DNA from: Pseudobutyrivibrio sp.
Lineage (GTDB): Bacteria; Bacillota; Clostridia; Lachnospirales; Lachnospiraceae
DNA length: 37,430 nucleotides
Reading direction: 5' to 3'
Assembly (NCBI GenBank): GCA_024697025.1
Contig: JAILGH010000068.1
Span: 1 to 37,430 of the forward strand
In this document: positions 24,929-33,658 of the stretch, piece by piece
Layout of the letters: the number at the start of each line of letters is the position of its first letter
How positions within the stretch are numbered: the stretch's first letter is position 1
Position numbers and translations under genes: made by a program
The notes under the pieces: generated by a model
The model's database searches: none
Seen by the model: the letters and a program-made list of their open reading frames with translations, nothing else
Told to the model about the DNA's origin: nothing

Positions 24929-25017
24929 GGGCCGAGGTGGTCCAGGGGGACGGGGTTAGTGGTCCATAACTTTTCGTTATGGACCACTAACCCCGTCCCC
25001 CTGGACCACCTCGGCCC
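24929..25017. repeat. Perfect 42-bp inverted repeat with 5-base loop
   Basis: The arms at 24929-24970 and 24976-25017 are exact reverse complements with loop TTTTC. The arms are GC-rich, beginning GGGCCGAGGTGG and ending TGGTCCATAAC, against AT-rich flanks. The element lies between the convergent HIT and ABC permease genes. No T-run follows on either side, so it is not a standard rho-independent terminator, although it could still block transcription both ways. The AGGGGGACGGGG core recalls REP-like elements known in clostridia, from memory only. Confidence 0.9.
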
Positions 25018-25063
25018 TCGAAACATTTAAAAATTAGGAATCTAGGTTAGTAGACCAAAGATT

Positions 25064-25888
25064 CTATTCCAAATTCAATTTTTTATTAATGATGTAGTGG
25101 CTAATGAAATACATTACTACCGTATATACGATATATTTAATCAGTGTAAATATAAGCGTTCTGAAAAGTGCTGTTGAATAGTCATCTATCACCATTGAGA
25201 TAGAGTAAATTGAACCGATATTTCCTAGCTGAAAAACCAAAGATAAAATCATATCAATAATTCCAACTGCAAAGTTTGTGCCAAGGAAAGCTAACACAGC
25301 AAAACCTACCTTATGACTATTTGATAACTGTCCAATTGCAAGGCACATAATAATCTTATATATACCCATTATTATGCTAATCAAGCAGATTAAAATGATT
25401 ATAGTATAGAATATAACAGGTGCTACGCCTAAATCTTCATAAATAAAAGATCTTAAGCCATCAAACATATCAGCAATGAATCCTAAAACTTCTTTACTAA
25501 AGCCAATAATGAAAAATGAAAGGATACATGTAGCTGAAATTGCAAGATTCCAGATGAAAAATGCTAATGCTTTTCCATTCATAAGTAAATCTGGTTGGCA
25601 AGGTAATGTTAAAGTTAAATAACCTTCATCGCCAAACATTGTCTTATAAAAGCGAGTAACCAACACAATAAAGGTAACAATGCTTGTAGCAAAAATTAGC
25701 ATAATATAAAAGAAAATTGATAAACCAAGACCGGCTTGATAGCCAATTGCTCTTTCATTAAAATTTATGCTATCCATGGCTGTTAATTGAAATCTTAGGA
25801 TGAGACTTAAAACGAGAACAGCCAATATAAGTGGTGTAATTATCTTATAAGTAGACTTAAACTCATACTTTAATATTTTTCCTAACAT
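25064..25888 (-). CDS. ABC-2-type transporter permease
   Basis: This 274-residue membrane protein has about six hydrophobic helices, for example ITPLILAVLVLSLILRF, FFYIMLIFATSIVTFIVLV and VIFYTIIILICLISIIMG. MLGKILKYEFKSTYK at the N-terminus is typical of permease subunits paired with CcmA-type ATPases. It overlaps the ATPase gene by seven bases and is translated after it. The substrate is unknown; small exporters of peptides or drugs have this build. On the plus strand it ends 46 bases from the palindrome. Confidence 0.85.
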   Translation of the reverse strand: MLGKILKYEFKSTYKIITPLILAVLVLSLILRFQLTAMDSINFNERAIGYQAGLGLSIFFYIMLIFATSIVTFIVLVTRFYKTMFGDEGYLTLTLPCQPDLLMNGKALAFFIWNLAISATCILSFFIIGFSKEVLGFIADMFDGLRSFIYEDLGVAPVIFYTIIILICLISIIMGIYKIIMCLAIGQLSNSHKVGFAVLAFLGTNFAVGIIDMILSLVFQLGNIGSIYSISMVIDDYSTALFRTLIFTLIKYIVYTVVMYFISHYIINKKLNLE

Positions 25889-26580
25889 CTGAACACCTCC
25901 CTAAAATATTGATCAATTGTCTTTCCTTCGCGAGCTCTAATATTGTCGGCTGTATCAGCCTCAATAATTTGGCCATAGCGAATGAAAACAATGTCATCAA
26001 GAATGTCCTCAACATCAGTAATTAGATGAGTTGAGAGGAGGATAGCCGCATCTCTGTCGTAATTTTTAATGACAGTATTTAGGATGTAATCTCTAGCTGC
26101 AGGGTCAACTCCAGCGATTGGCTCGTCCAAAATATAAAGCTTTGCACGCCTTGACATGACAAGGATAAGCTGTACCTTTTCTCTTGTACCCTTAGACATA
26201 GTCTTTAGACGATCATCGGGATTAATATTAAGATTTTGAAGCATTTCATAGGCTCTGTTCACATCAAAATCAGCATAGAAATCCGCAAAGTAATTAATGA
26301 TGTCAGCAACCTTCATCCAAGGAGCAAGGTATGTACGCTCTGGAAGATAAGAAATGATTGCCTTAGTCTCAGGACTAGGATTAAGACCTTGAATAGTAAG
26401 TCTTCCCGCATCTGGTGTCAAAAGACCATTGGCAATTTTGATAAGAGTGGTTTTGCCACTTCCGTTTGGTCCTAAAAGACCAGTGATTCGGCCTGGAAAA
26501 ATATTAAGATTAACATTTGCCAAAGCAAACTTTGGACCAAATCTTTTTGACAGACCTATACATTGTAATAATGGTTCCAT
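25882..26580 (-). CDS. ABC transporter ATP-binding protein (CcmA-like)
   Basis: This 232-residue ATPase has Walker A GPNGSGKTT, a Q-loop region at SYLPERTYL, the variant signature MSKGTREKVQL, Walker B LYILDEPIAGVD and switch H in LLSTHLI. The signature SKGTR instead of SGGQ is common in YtrB/CcmA-like ATPases. I chose ATG 26580, which has AAGGGGG upstream on the minus strand; the frame reaches 26622. It is 19 bases downstream of murG in the same direction and drives the permease that follows. Confidence 0.88.
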   Translation of the reverse strand: MEPLLQCIGLSKRFGPKFALANVNLNIFPGRITGLLGPNGSGKTTLIKIANGLLTPDAGRLTIQGLNPSPETKAIISYLPERTYLAPWMKVADIINYFADFYADFDVNRAYEMLQNLNINPDDRLKTMSKGTREKVQLILVMSRRAKLYILDEPIAGVDPAARDYILNTVIKNYDRDAAILLSTHLITDVEDILDDIVFIRYGQIIEADTADNIRAREGKTIDQYFREVFRC

Positions 26581-26599
26581 GTATTCCCCCTTTATTTTT

Positions 26600-27658
26600 T
26601 TAAATATTTTTAATGAGATCAATAATAGTGCTGTTGGCGTCTAACATAGCAGAGCCAGCCATTGTCTCAATAATACCATCTCTATTATTATAAACGTTTT
26701 CAACTGCTTTTATAAGTGTTTTGCTAGTTAAAGATTCCTCTTGAAGAACAGTAGAAAAACCTTGCTTTTCATAGCTTTCTGCATTGAGAATCTGATCCCC
26801 ACGGCTTGCAGCAGCAGAAAGAGGTATAAGAATATTTGGAATCTTAAGGGCTAATATTTCACTTATGGAATTTGCTCCGGCACGGCTAATCATCAAGTCT
26901 GTCATGGCAAATACATCGTTAAGCCCATCATTAATAAACTCAAATTGTTTATAACCTTTCTCATCAAGGAAGTCTTTGTTGATATTTCCTTTACCAACTA
27001 AATGAACAATCTGAAATTTCTCTAAAAGAGCATCCAAAGATGACCAAACAGCTTCATTAATAAACTTTGAACCAATACTTCCACCCATAATAAGGATGAC
27101 GGGCTTTTTGGTGTTAAATCCGCAGAAATCAAGGCCAGCTTCTTTTGAACCAGTAAATAATTCTTTTCTAATAGGAGAGCCGGTGTTAACAGCTTTGCCT
27201 GCAGGAAGGTACTTTAAGGTCTCAGGAAAATTGCAGCAAACCTTTGATGCAAAAGGTATAGCAAGTTTGTTGGCAAGACCTGGAGTCATGTCTGATTCAT
27301 GTATGATCGCAGGAATTTTTTGACGTGCAGCAGCCATTACAACTGGAACAGAAACAAAGCCACCCTTAGAAAATACTACATCAGGTGAAATGTGTTTTAA
27401 AAGCTGATTTGCCTCAGAAAATCCTTTGACTACTCGGAATGGATCAGTGAAATTCTTCCAGTCGTGATAACGTCTTAGCTTACCTGAAGAAATGCCGAAA
27501 TAAGTGATGCCAGCGTCTTCAACTAGTTTTTTTTCAATGCCGGTGTAAGAGCCAATATAGAATATTTCGTAGCCTGCTTCCACTAAATATGGAACTAGCG
27601 CCAGATTAGGTGTCACATGACCAGCAGTTCCACCACCAGTCATAACTATTTTTTTCAT
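26600..27658 (-). CDS. murG: MurG, undecaprenyl-PP-MurNAc-pentapeptide GlcNAc transferase
   Basis: MurG transfers GlcNAc from UDP-GlcNAc to lipid I, making lipid II at the inner membrane face. The 352 residues show the family G-loop GGGTAGH (8-14), SKGGFVSVP and IHESDMTPGLANK in the N-terminal domain, and GGSIGSKFIN with RAGANSISE in the UDP-sugar-binding C-terminal domain. A GAGG ribosome site precedes ATG 27658. It lies outside a division/cell-wall cluster, leading an operon with an ABC transporter. A TATAAT at 27686-27681 on the minus strand may be its -10. Confidence 0.93.
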   Translation of the reverse strand: MKKIVMTGGGTAGHVTPNLALVPYLVEAGYEIFYIGSYTGIEKKLVEDAGITYFGISSGKLRRYHDWKNFTDPFRVVKGFSEANQLLKHISPDVVFSKGGFVSVPVVMAAARQKIPAIIHESDMTPGLANKLAIPFASKVCCNFPETLKYLPAGKAVNTGSPIRKELFTGSKEAGLDFCGFNTKKPVILIMGGSIGSKFINEAVWSSLDALLEKFQIVHLVGKGNINKDFLDEKGYKQFEFINDGLNDVFAMTDLMISRAGANSISEILALKIPNILIPLSAAASRGDQILNAESYEKQGFSTVLQEESLTSKTLIKAVENVYNNRDGIIETMAGSAMLDANSTIIDLIKNI

Positions 27659-27804
27659 AAGAAACCTCTTGAGAATATAAATTATATTTTAAAACTATGG
27701 TAACAAAACACAATTAAATGTCAAATAATTGATGTATTAATAATTAATACGTGTTAAAATTATAACAGGTAGATTAATGTCTCAGGGAGAAGAGGGCGTA
27801 ACTA

Positions 27805-28158
27805 ATGAAGATATTGATTGTGGACGATGAAATTTTTGCTAGGAGAACACTCCAAAGATTACTATCCGACTATGACGACATAGAAGTTATCGAGGCCAAT
27901 GATTGCTACGATGCCTACACAATGTACATGGAGTTCCAACCAGACATCGTAATAACGGATATTTTAATGAAGGGTGGAATTGGCGGAGAATGGTTAATTG
28001 AAAAAATCCTTGGAGAGGATAGAAACGCCAAAATTATCGTTTGCTCTGGCCGACCTAGAACAGAGCTTCTTAAGTATAAACTGATGGGCGCAAAGCAGTG
28101 TATTCAAAAGCCTGTCAAGTTCCAAGAGCTATGGGATGCTATCAACGAGCTTATGTAA
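27805..28158 (+). CDS. Stand-alone CheY-like receiver protein
   Basis: This 117-residue receiver domain has acidic D7/D8, phosphoacceptor D52 in IVITDILMKGG, S81 in VCSGRP and K102 in IQKPVKF. No output domain follows. It is not linked to chemotaxis genes, so it may act by protein contact or in a phosphorelay. The ATG at 27805 has GGGAG/GAGGG about ten bases upstream. An extended -10, TGTTAAAAT at 27752-27760, is a promoter candidate. No kinase lies beside it. Confidence 0.88.
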   Translation: MKILIVDDEIFARRTLQRLLSDYDDIEVIEANDCYDAYTMYMEFQPDIVITDILMKGGIGGEWLIEKILGEDRNAKIIVCSGRPRTELLKYKLMGAKQCIQKPVKFQELWDAINELM

Positions 28159-28172
28159 AAATCCCTTAAAAT

Positions 28173-28201
28173 TTGACAAAAAAATATAATAATGTTATAT
28201 T
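28173..28201 (+). promoter_or_regulatory. Strong sigma-A-type promoter for the cell-wall hydrolase
   Basis: TTGACA (28173-28178) and an extended -10, TG-T-TATATT (28193-28201), are 17 bases apart. The predicted start point is near 28208. Confidence 0.75.
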
Positions 28202-28207
28202 AGCCTC

Positions 28208-28237
28208 TGTAACAAAGTTGTAATAATTAGTTATAAT
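28208..28237 (+). promoter_or_regulatory. WalR-like box with second -10 element
   Basis: TGTAAC (28208-28213), AAAGT, TGTAAT (28219-28224) fits the WalR (YycF) consensus TGTWAH-N5-TGTWAH exactly. A perfect TATAAT follows at 28232-28237 with no good -35. The box covers the expected start of the upstream promoter, so it could activate the second promoter or repress the first. Confidence 0.55.
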
Positions 28238-28259
28238 TTGTAAAAAACAACGGAGGCTT

Positions 28260-29453
28260 ATGAGTAAATATAGCGAAATTCTTTCTGCGATGTACGCTAA
28301 TCGTAGGGTATACATCAACAAGCGGACAATGCAGGGAGCTGCTCTGACGCTAATGTTATCTCTTTTGATAACAGGTGCATGGCTGAGTGCGCCAGTTGAA
28401 GAGAAAACCATTACAGTGATTGAGCCTGAGCATACAACTACAGCAGGTGTAAGTTCAGCCGTCTCTGAAATGACAGTTAGTGCCAGGGAATCGGACTTAG
28501 TTTATGCATCAGCAGATGTTACAGTGGTTTCGGCAACTACTGATCAAGTAGAGCCAGACAAAGATGACAAATACGATGAATGGGCTGACAAAGTCATGGC
28601 AGATGTAGATGAATATCTTTACATACGTTCAGAGACTGATGCTAATTCAGAAGCGGTTGGAAAGCTTCGTTCAGGTGACGTGGCAACGCTCATAGATGTA
28701 TTTGACGGTTGGTATGAGATTGAGTCAGGAAATGCTCATGGTTATGTATCAGCTGATTATTGTGTAACAGGAATTGAAGCTTATGAGCTTGCAATGGAAG
28801 TTTGCAATTCTTATGCAAAGACAGATGTTGCAGGTCTTCGAATTCGAAGTGAAGCTTCAGAAGATTCGAAAATTTTGAAAGTTGTTCCTAAGGGAGCAAA
28901 GCTTACAGTCAATAATGATGCCCAGACAGTTGATGGATGGGTGGCTGTTACTTCAGAAGGTAAGTCAGGATATGTTAAGTCAGACTATGTTAAGGTAGAC
29001 ATGGATGCTGGCGAGGCTATTACCATCGAAGAGGAGGCAGCAGCAAAAGCCGCAGCAGAAGAAGCTGCAGCAAAGGCTAAGGCGAAGGCAGCTGAGGCAG
29101 CTGCATCAAATCAAGCCGTTATTAATTCGACAGACGATCTTACTCTTATGGCTGCTATTATTCAGATTGAGGCCGGAAACGAGCCTTATGAAGGACAGGT
29201 AGCGGTTGGCGCTGTTGTTATGAACAGAGTGCACAGTGGTGCATATCCTGGTTCAGTAAATGGCGTTATCTTTGCAAGAGGACAGTTTGCTACATCACGT
29301 ATGTCTTCTGTAATTGCAAAGGGACCAAAGGCTTCATGCTATCAAGCAGCACAGGAAGCCGTTGCAGGCTCTGATCCAACAGGTGGATTAACACACTTTA
29401 GAAGAGCAGGTAACAGAGAAGGATTAATCATCGGAAACCACGTATTTTATTAA
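28260..29453 (+). CDS. Membrane-anchored SH3b/SleB-type cell-wall hydrolase
   Basis: This 397-residue protein has a cytosolic start, one membrane helix (about 25-43), a Thr/Ser-rich stretch, two bacterial SH3 domains (about 117-170 and 188-247), an Ala/Lys/Glu-rich coil (about 255-283) and a C-terminal Hydrolase_2 domain (about 292-397) like the SleB spore-cortex lytic enzymes. The putative catalytic Glu is E304 in IQIEAGNEPYEGQVAVGAVVMNR. It should cleave peptidoglycan outside the membrane during growth or division. The ribosome site is CGGAGG. A hairpin after the gene probably ends its transcript. Two promoters and a WalR-like box lie upstream. Confidence 0.88.
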   Translation: MSKYSEILSAMYANRRVYINKRTMQGAALTLMLSLLITGAWLSAPVEEKTITVIEPEHTTTAGVSSAVSEMTVSARESDLVYASADVTVVSATTDQVEPDKDDKYDEWADKVMADVDEYLYIRSETDANSEAVGKLRSGDVATLIDVFDGWYEIESGNAHGYVSADYCVTGIEAYELAMEVCNSYAKTDVAGLRIRSEASEDSKILKVVPKGAKLTVNNDAQTVDGWVAVTSEGKSGYVKSDYVKVDMDAGEAITIEEEAAAKAAAEEAAAKAKAKAAEAAASNQAVINSTDDLTLMAAIIQIEAGNEPYEGQVAVGAVVMNRVHSGAYPGSVNGVIFARGQFATSRMSSVIAKGPKASCYQAAQEAVAGSDPTGGLTHFRRAGNREGLIIGNHVFY

Positions 29454-29500
29454 AAAGCCGTCAGAGGCGACGACTGATGTAAACTAAAATTAACAAATTT

Positions 29501-29534
29501 AGGGCTCTTGGGCTTTACCCAAGGGCCCTATTGT
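29501..29534 (+). terminator. Stem-loop between hydrolase gene and argF
   Basis: AGGGCTCTTGGG (29501-29512) pairs with CCCAAGGGCCCT (29518-29529) with one G-T wobble, and a flanking T-A pair extends it to 13 bp. The tail ATTGTTGTATT is only moderately T-rich. It is most likely the terminator of the hydrolase transcript. Confidence 0.65.
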
Positions 29535-29579
29535 TGTATTATGGCGTTACATGTTACTAAAAATATTCGGAGGTACGTT

Positions 29580-30569
29580 ATGGATTTAAAAGGCAAACAT
29601 TTTTTAAAGATGTTAGATTTCTCTGCAGAAGAGATAAATGGCTTTATTGATTTGGCTTTGAGATTAAAAGCTGAAAAGAAACAGGGAAAGTCGCAGAAGA
29701 GCTATTTAGAGGGAAAGAATATTGCTTTGATATTTGAAAAGACATCTACACGTACCCGTTGTTCTTTTGAAGTTGCTGCTTATGACATGGGCGCTAATGT
29801 TACATACTTAGATCCATCTGGCTCTCAGATTGGTAAGAAGGAGTCTATTCCTGATACAGCAAGAGTCCTTGGAAGAATGTATGACGGTATTGAATATCGT
29901 GGATTTGAGCAGGAAAGAGTCGAGGAGCTTGCAAAGTATGCTGGTGTGCCAGTATGGAATGGTTTGACAAACGAATCACATCCTACTCAGATGATTGCAG
30001 ATATGATGACTATAAAAGAGCACCTGGGCAAGCTTGAGGGTATCAAGTTTGTTTATATGGGTGATGCAAGATACAATATGGGCAATTCCCTTATGGTTAC
30101 ATGCGCAAAGCTTGGTATGGATTTTGTTGCATGTACTAACAAAAACTACTTCCCAGATGAAGCACTTGTAAAGCAGTGCCAAGAGATTGCTAAGCAATCT
30201 GGAGGTTCTATCACACTTACTGAGGATGTGGCAGAGGGCTGCAAGGATGCAGATGTAATTTATACAGATGTATGGGTATCAATGGGCGAGCCAGCAGACG
30301 TATGGGCTGAGCGTATTCAGCAGCTTTCACCATATCAGGTCAATGCTCAGGCATTTTCTTATGCTAAGACAAATGCAAAGTTTATGCACTGCCTCCCTGC
30401 TTTCCATGACTTAAAGACTACAATCGGACAAGAAATATATGAGAAGTTTGGCCTTGACTGTATGGAAGTTACAGATGAAATATTTGAAGGTGAGCGTTCA
30501 ATAGTCTTTGATGAGGCAGAGAACAGAATGCATTCCATCAAGGCTGTTATGTATGCAACATTAGGCTAA
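29580..30569 (+). CDS. argF: Ornithine carbamoyltransferase
   Basis: This enzyme makes citrulline from ornithine and carbamoyl phosphate in arginine synthesis, or the reverse in arginine degradation. The 329 residues carry the carbamoyl-phosphate loop STRTR (56-60), HPTQ (134-137), the ornithine-binding DVWVSMG (230-236) and HCLP (270-273). I chose ATG 29580 because CGGAGG precedes it; an upstream ATG at 29508 lies inside the terminator hairpin. There are no arcA or arcC neighbours, so a biosynthetic role is more likely. The stop overlaps the birA start (TAATG). Confidence 0.95.
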   Translation: MDLKGKHFLKMLDFSAEEINGFIDLALRLKAEKKQGKSQKSYLEGKNIALIFEKTSTRTRCSFEVAAYDMGANVTYLDPSGSQIGKKESIPDTARVLGRMYDGIEYRGFEQERVEELAKYAGVPVWNGLTNESHPTQMIADMMTIKEHLGKLEGIKFVYMGDARYNMGNSLMVTCAKLGMDFVACTNKNYFPDEALVKQCQEIAKQSGGSITLTEDVAEGCKDADVIYTDVWVSMGEPADVWAERIQQLSPYQVNAQAFSYAKTNAKFMHCLPAFHDLKTTIGQEIYEKFGLDCMEVTDEIFEGERSIVFDEAENRMHSIKAVMYATLG

Positions 30570-31342
30570 TGTTAGATAAGATAGTATACGAATTTTACGA
30601 ATCAGTTGATTCTACAAATGAGCGAATAAAAGCCCGTGCCCGGGACGATGCAGGGCAGGGGCTAGTTATTTCTGCTGATGAACAAACAGCAGGAAAAGGT
30701 AGAGTTGGGCGCAAATGGGAAACGCCAAAACATGACACTGTTGCCACATCTATTCTTTTAAAACCGACAGAGATTTCTATAGAGTCAGTGGCAACTATAA
30801 CTATCGTTGCTGCCATGGCAGTTAGATCTGCTTTGGAAAATTGTTGCGGTCTTGATGCTGAAATAAAGTGGCCAAATGATCTTGTCTTAGGTGGCAAGAA
30901 GCTATGCGGTATTCTTACGGAAATGGAGATGCGTGACGGCAGGGTGTGGTATGTTACCTGCGGCATAGGTGTGAATGTTCATAACAGGGATTTTCCAGAG
31001 GAAATAGCATATAAGGCCACGTCCGTAGATTTGGAGTTGGAAAAGTTAGAGTCCAATCAAAAAATTCATAGAAGCGAAATCATAAAAGCTATATGGGAAA
31101 GCTTTAAAGAGTATTATAATGTCTTCATACAAACAGGTGATTTGACCGGTTTAAAGGATGAATATCAAAAGCATCTTGCCAATAGGGGCAAGGTTGTCAG
31201 AATAGAGGCTAAGGAGAATTCTTATGAGGCCATTGCTCTTGGAATAAATAACAAGGGCGAGCTTATCGTCGAAGTAGATGGCAAAGAAGAGATTATTCGC
31301 ACAGGGGAAGTTTCTGTGCGTGGAATATACGGATATACGTAG
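30569..31342 (+). CDS. birA: Biotin-[acetyl-CoA-carboxylase] ligase, group I
   Basis: This enzyme activates biotin to biotinyl-5'-AMP and attaches it to a carrier lysine. In 257 residues the substrate motifs are DSTN (14-17), GKGRVGRKW (42-50) and KWPND (100-104), plus the C-terminal domain ending VSVRGIYGY. The N-terminal DNA-binding domain of E. coli BirA is absent, so this is a ligase only and not a biotin-operon repressor. It overlaps argF by one base. A gap of 64 bases follows. Confidence 0.94.
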   Translation: MLDKIVYEFYESVDSTNERIKARARDDAGQGLVISADEQTAGKGRVGRKWETPKHDTVATSILLKPTEISIESVATITIVAAMAVRSALENCCGLDAEIKWPNDLVLGGKKLCGILTEMEMRDGRVWYVTCGIGVNVHNRDFPEEIAYKATSVDLELEKLESNQKIHRSEIIKAIWESFKEYYNVFIQTGDLTGLKDEYQKHLANRGKVVRIEAKENSYEAIALGINNKGELIVEVDGKEEIIRTGEVSVRGIYGYT

Positions 31343-31406
31343 TAATCCTCTCTAGTGCAAAAGATAAGATGAGTGTCGACGAGTGAGGGGAAAAGAAAGG
31401 GACTAC

Positions 31407-31733
31407 ATGCAGGAAGAAACAGTTTTATGCGGCGCAAGCTGCTACACCAAAAAGTTTTATTTAAATCCAGAATTCGAGGGATTGCCACCTCTTGTTAAGG
31501 ACGAGTTAAAAGTTATGTGTGTACTTTACACAGAGGAAGTAAGTGGAACAATCCAGATGCTATATGACGAAGATGGTTCTCTTAGAATACAGGTGGACCA
31601 CAACGAGGATGACCTTTTGTACGATGAGATAGGGTCAGCCCTTGAAGTCAAAAGAATGCAAAGAGAGCGCCAGGAATTGTTCGAAGCTCTTGAAACATAT
31701 TACAAGGTGGTATTCTTAGGAGAAGAAGCCTAG
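31407..31733 (+). CDS. Small conserved protein, DUF6145-like
   Basis: This 108-residue acidic protein has no membrane helix. A cysteine pair at the start ([18 protein letters not shown]) is followed by [17 protein letters not shown] and a strongly acidic stretch ([13 protein letters not shown]), and it ends in a helix with [15 protein letters not shown]. It resembles the DUF6145 family of clostridia, from memory. I chose ATG 31407, with AAAGGGA upstream; GTG 31383 is weaker. It lies between birA and coaX in the operon, and its function is unknown. Confidence 0.75.
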   Translation: MQEETVLCGASCYTKKFYLNPEFEGLPPLVKDELKVMCVLYTEEVSGTIQMLYDEDGSLRIQVDHNEDDLLYDEIGSALEVKRMQRERQELFEALETYYKVVFLGEEA

Positions 31734-31753
31734 GCAGAAAGGAGTCTAACGGA

Positions 31754-32524
31754 ATGTTACTTACAATTGATGTTGGAAATACAAACATCACAATGGGTGT
31801 TTTCGATGGAGACGATTTGCGAGGAAATTACAGAATAACAACCAAGATAAATCGTACATCAGATGAATTTGGAATTATTATCAAAGATATATTAAGATCA
31901 AATAATTTGGATGTTGACGGAATAGATGATGTTATTATCGCATCAGTTGTTCCAAATGTAATGCACTCCCTTACAAGTTCTATTATCAAGTACTTTGATA
32001 TTCATCCAGTTATTGTTGAGGCTGGAATCAAAACAGGTATTAGAATTGCAACAGAGAATCCAAAGCAAATCGGTGCAGACAGAATTGTAGATGCAGCAGG
32101 CGCATATGAGCTTTATGGCGGCCCTGTGCTTGTTCTTGATTTTGGAACTGCAACAACATATGATTTGGTGGATGGTGACGGAGCGTTTGTTGCCGGAGTA
32201 ACAGCACCTGGTATTAGAATTAGTGCCAAGGCATTATGGGAAGATGCAGCAAAGCTTCCAGAAATTGAAATTAAAAAGCCGGACAAAATACTTGCCAAGG
32301 AAACAATCTCATCTATGCAGGCTGGTCTTATCTATGGTCAGATTGGTCAGACCGAATATATCGTTCAGCACATGATTGAGGAAAGTGGATATGAGAATGT
32401 CAAAGTTGTAGCAACAGGTGGACTTGGAAACCTTATTGCCAGCGAGACAAAATGTATCGATGTCTACAATCCAGATCTTACACTATACGGAATGAAATTT
32501 ATTTACGATAAGCAGAAGAGATAA
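31754..32524 (+). CDS. coaX: Type III pantothenate kinase
   Basis: CoaX phosphorylates pantothenate, the first step of coenzyme A synthesis, and unlike CoaA is not feedback-inhibited by CoA. The 256 residues start with the phosphate-binding DVGNTN motif (6-11) and contain [31 protein letters not shown] and VAGVTAPGI, both diagnostic. A ribosome site AAAGGAG precedes the ATG. It lies 20 bases after the small protein gene and 8 bases before the tRNA-dihydrouridine synthase, in the same order seen in several clostridia. Confidence 0.95.
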   Translation: MLLTIDVGNTNITMGVFDGDDLRGNYRITTKINRTSDEFGIIIKDILRSNNLDVDGIDDVIIASVVPNVMHSLTSSIIKYFDIHPVIVEAGIKTGIRIATENPKQIGADRIVDAAGAYELYGGPVLVLDFGTATTYDLVDGDGAFVAGVTAPGIRISAKALWEDAAKLPEIEIKKPDKILAKETISSMQAGLIYGQIGQTEYIVQHMIEESGYENVKVVATGGLGNLIASETKCIDVYNPDLTLYGMKFIYDKQKR

Positions 32525-32532
32525 AATAGACG

Positions 32533-33510
32533 ATGATTGAAAAGTTAAAAATCGGAAACGTAACTTTAGAGAACAATTTGATTTTGGCACCAATGGCAGG
32601 CGTAACAGACCTGCCATTTCGTTTGTTATGCAAAGAACAAGGGGCTGCCCTTTGCTGCATGGAAATGGTCAGTGCCAAGGGAATTTACTACAAAAATAAA
32701 AATACAGAAAGCCTGCTTACCGTGGACGAAAGGGAGCGACCAGTTAGCCTTCAGCTGTTTGGTTCAGACCCTGCAATCATGGGTGCAATGGCTGCCAAAA
32801 TTGAGCATCGTAATTTTGACATCTTAGATATAAACATGGGATGTCCTGTGCCAAAGGTTGTCAACAACGGAGATGGCTCGGCCCTTATGAAAAATCCTGT
32901 TCTAGCAGGAAGAATCATCGAGAGCATGGTAAAGGCGATTAAGAAGCCTGTCACTGTCAAAATCAGAAAAGGCTTTGATGAGGAGCATGTAAATGCTGTT
33001 GAGATGGCACATGTGGCTGAGGAGTCAGGGGCTGCGGCAATTGCAGTACATGGGCGCACCAGAGAGCAGTATTATTCGGGCAAAGCAGATTGGGATATCA
33101 TAAGACAGGTCAAGGAGGCTGTCTCAATTCCTGTTATAGGAAATGGAGACATATTGGATGCCAGAGATGTAATAGCTATGAAGGAGCAGACCGGCTGCGA
33201 TGGATTTATGATTGGTCGTGGAGCTCAGGGTAATCCATGGATATTCCACCAGATTTTACATTACTTTGAAACGGGAGAGCTTATTGGAAAGCCACCAATG
33301 GAAGAGATGGTGGCGACAATGTTGCGTCATGCCAAGCTTCAAATAGAATTCAAAGGTGACTATCTAGGCATACGAGAGATGCGAAAGCATGCAGCCTGGT
33401 ACACGGCAGGATATAAAGGCGCAAGTAAGCTTAGAGGCAAGATAAATGATGTAGAATCATACGAAGAATTAGAGCAACTTTTCGAATCTTTTATGAGCCA
33501 ATATCATTAG
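32533..33510 (+). CDS. dus: tRNA-dihydrouridine synthase (DusB-like)
   Basis: This FMN enzyme reduces uridines in the tRNA D-loop. The 325-residue TIM barrel shows LAPMAGVTDLPFR (18-30), catalytic C104 in INMGCPVPKV, VKIRKGFD and IGRGAQGNPWIF, which bind FMN phosphate and tRNA. The length and sequence fit the DusB group. ATG 32533 has only a weak ribosome site and may be coupled to coaX. A greA promoter lies 37 bases after the stop. Confidence 0.94.
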   Translation: MIEKLKIGNVTLENNLILAPMAGVTDLPFRLLCKEQGAALCCMEMVSAKGIYYKNKNTESLLTVDERERPVSLQLFGSDPAIMGAMAAKIEHRNFDILDINMGCPVPKVVNNGDGSALMKNPVLAGRIIESMVKAIKKPVTVKIRKGFDEEHVNAVEMAHVAEESGAAAIAVHGRTREQYYSGKADWDIIRQVKEAVSIPVIGNGDILDARDVIAMKEQTGCDGFMIGRGAQGNPWIFHQILHYFETGELIGKPPMEEMVATMLRHAKLQIEFKGDYLGIREMRKHAAWYTAGYKGASKLRGKINDVESYEELEQLFESFMSQYH

Positions 33511-33546
33511 TTTTTCTAAATATTTTATGAACATGATTTGGAGTTC

Positions 33547-33575
33547 TTGACATCATTTTATGCGTGGCTTATAAT
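33547..33575 (+). promoter_or_regulatory. Consensus promoter of greA
   Basis: TTGACA (33547-33552) and TATAAT (33570-33575), both perfect, are separated by 17 bases and lie about 85 bases upstream of greA. Strong constitutive transcription is expected. Confidence 0.85.
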
Positions 33576-33658
33576 TGCCTAAGTTGTTGAATTTAATAAG
33601 ATTTTATAGTGGAATCTTTTTCTAAAAATATAAATCGATGGGGAAAGGAACTAATACG

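Noticed and set aside
28202..28258. Anti-Shine-Dalgarno pairing AGCCTCTGT with ACGGAGGCT in the hydrolase leader
   Set aside because: Pairing would cover nine positions with one wobble, but the 5' arm lies mostly upstream of the predicted start at about 28208 and would not be transcribed from the strong promoter.
29508..29579. Upstream ATG at 29508 as the argF start
   Set aside because: It lies inside the terminator hairpin, and the added residues ([14 protein letters not shown]) do not fit the family; ATG 29580 has a good ribosome site.
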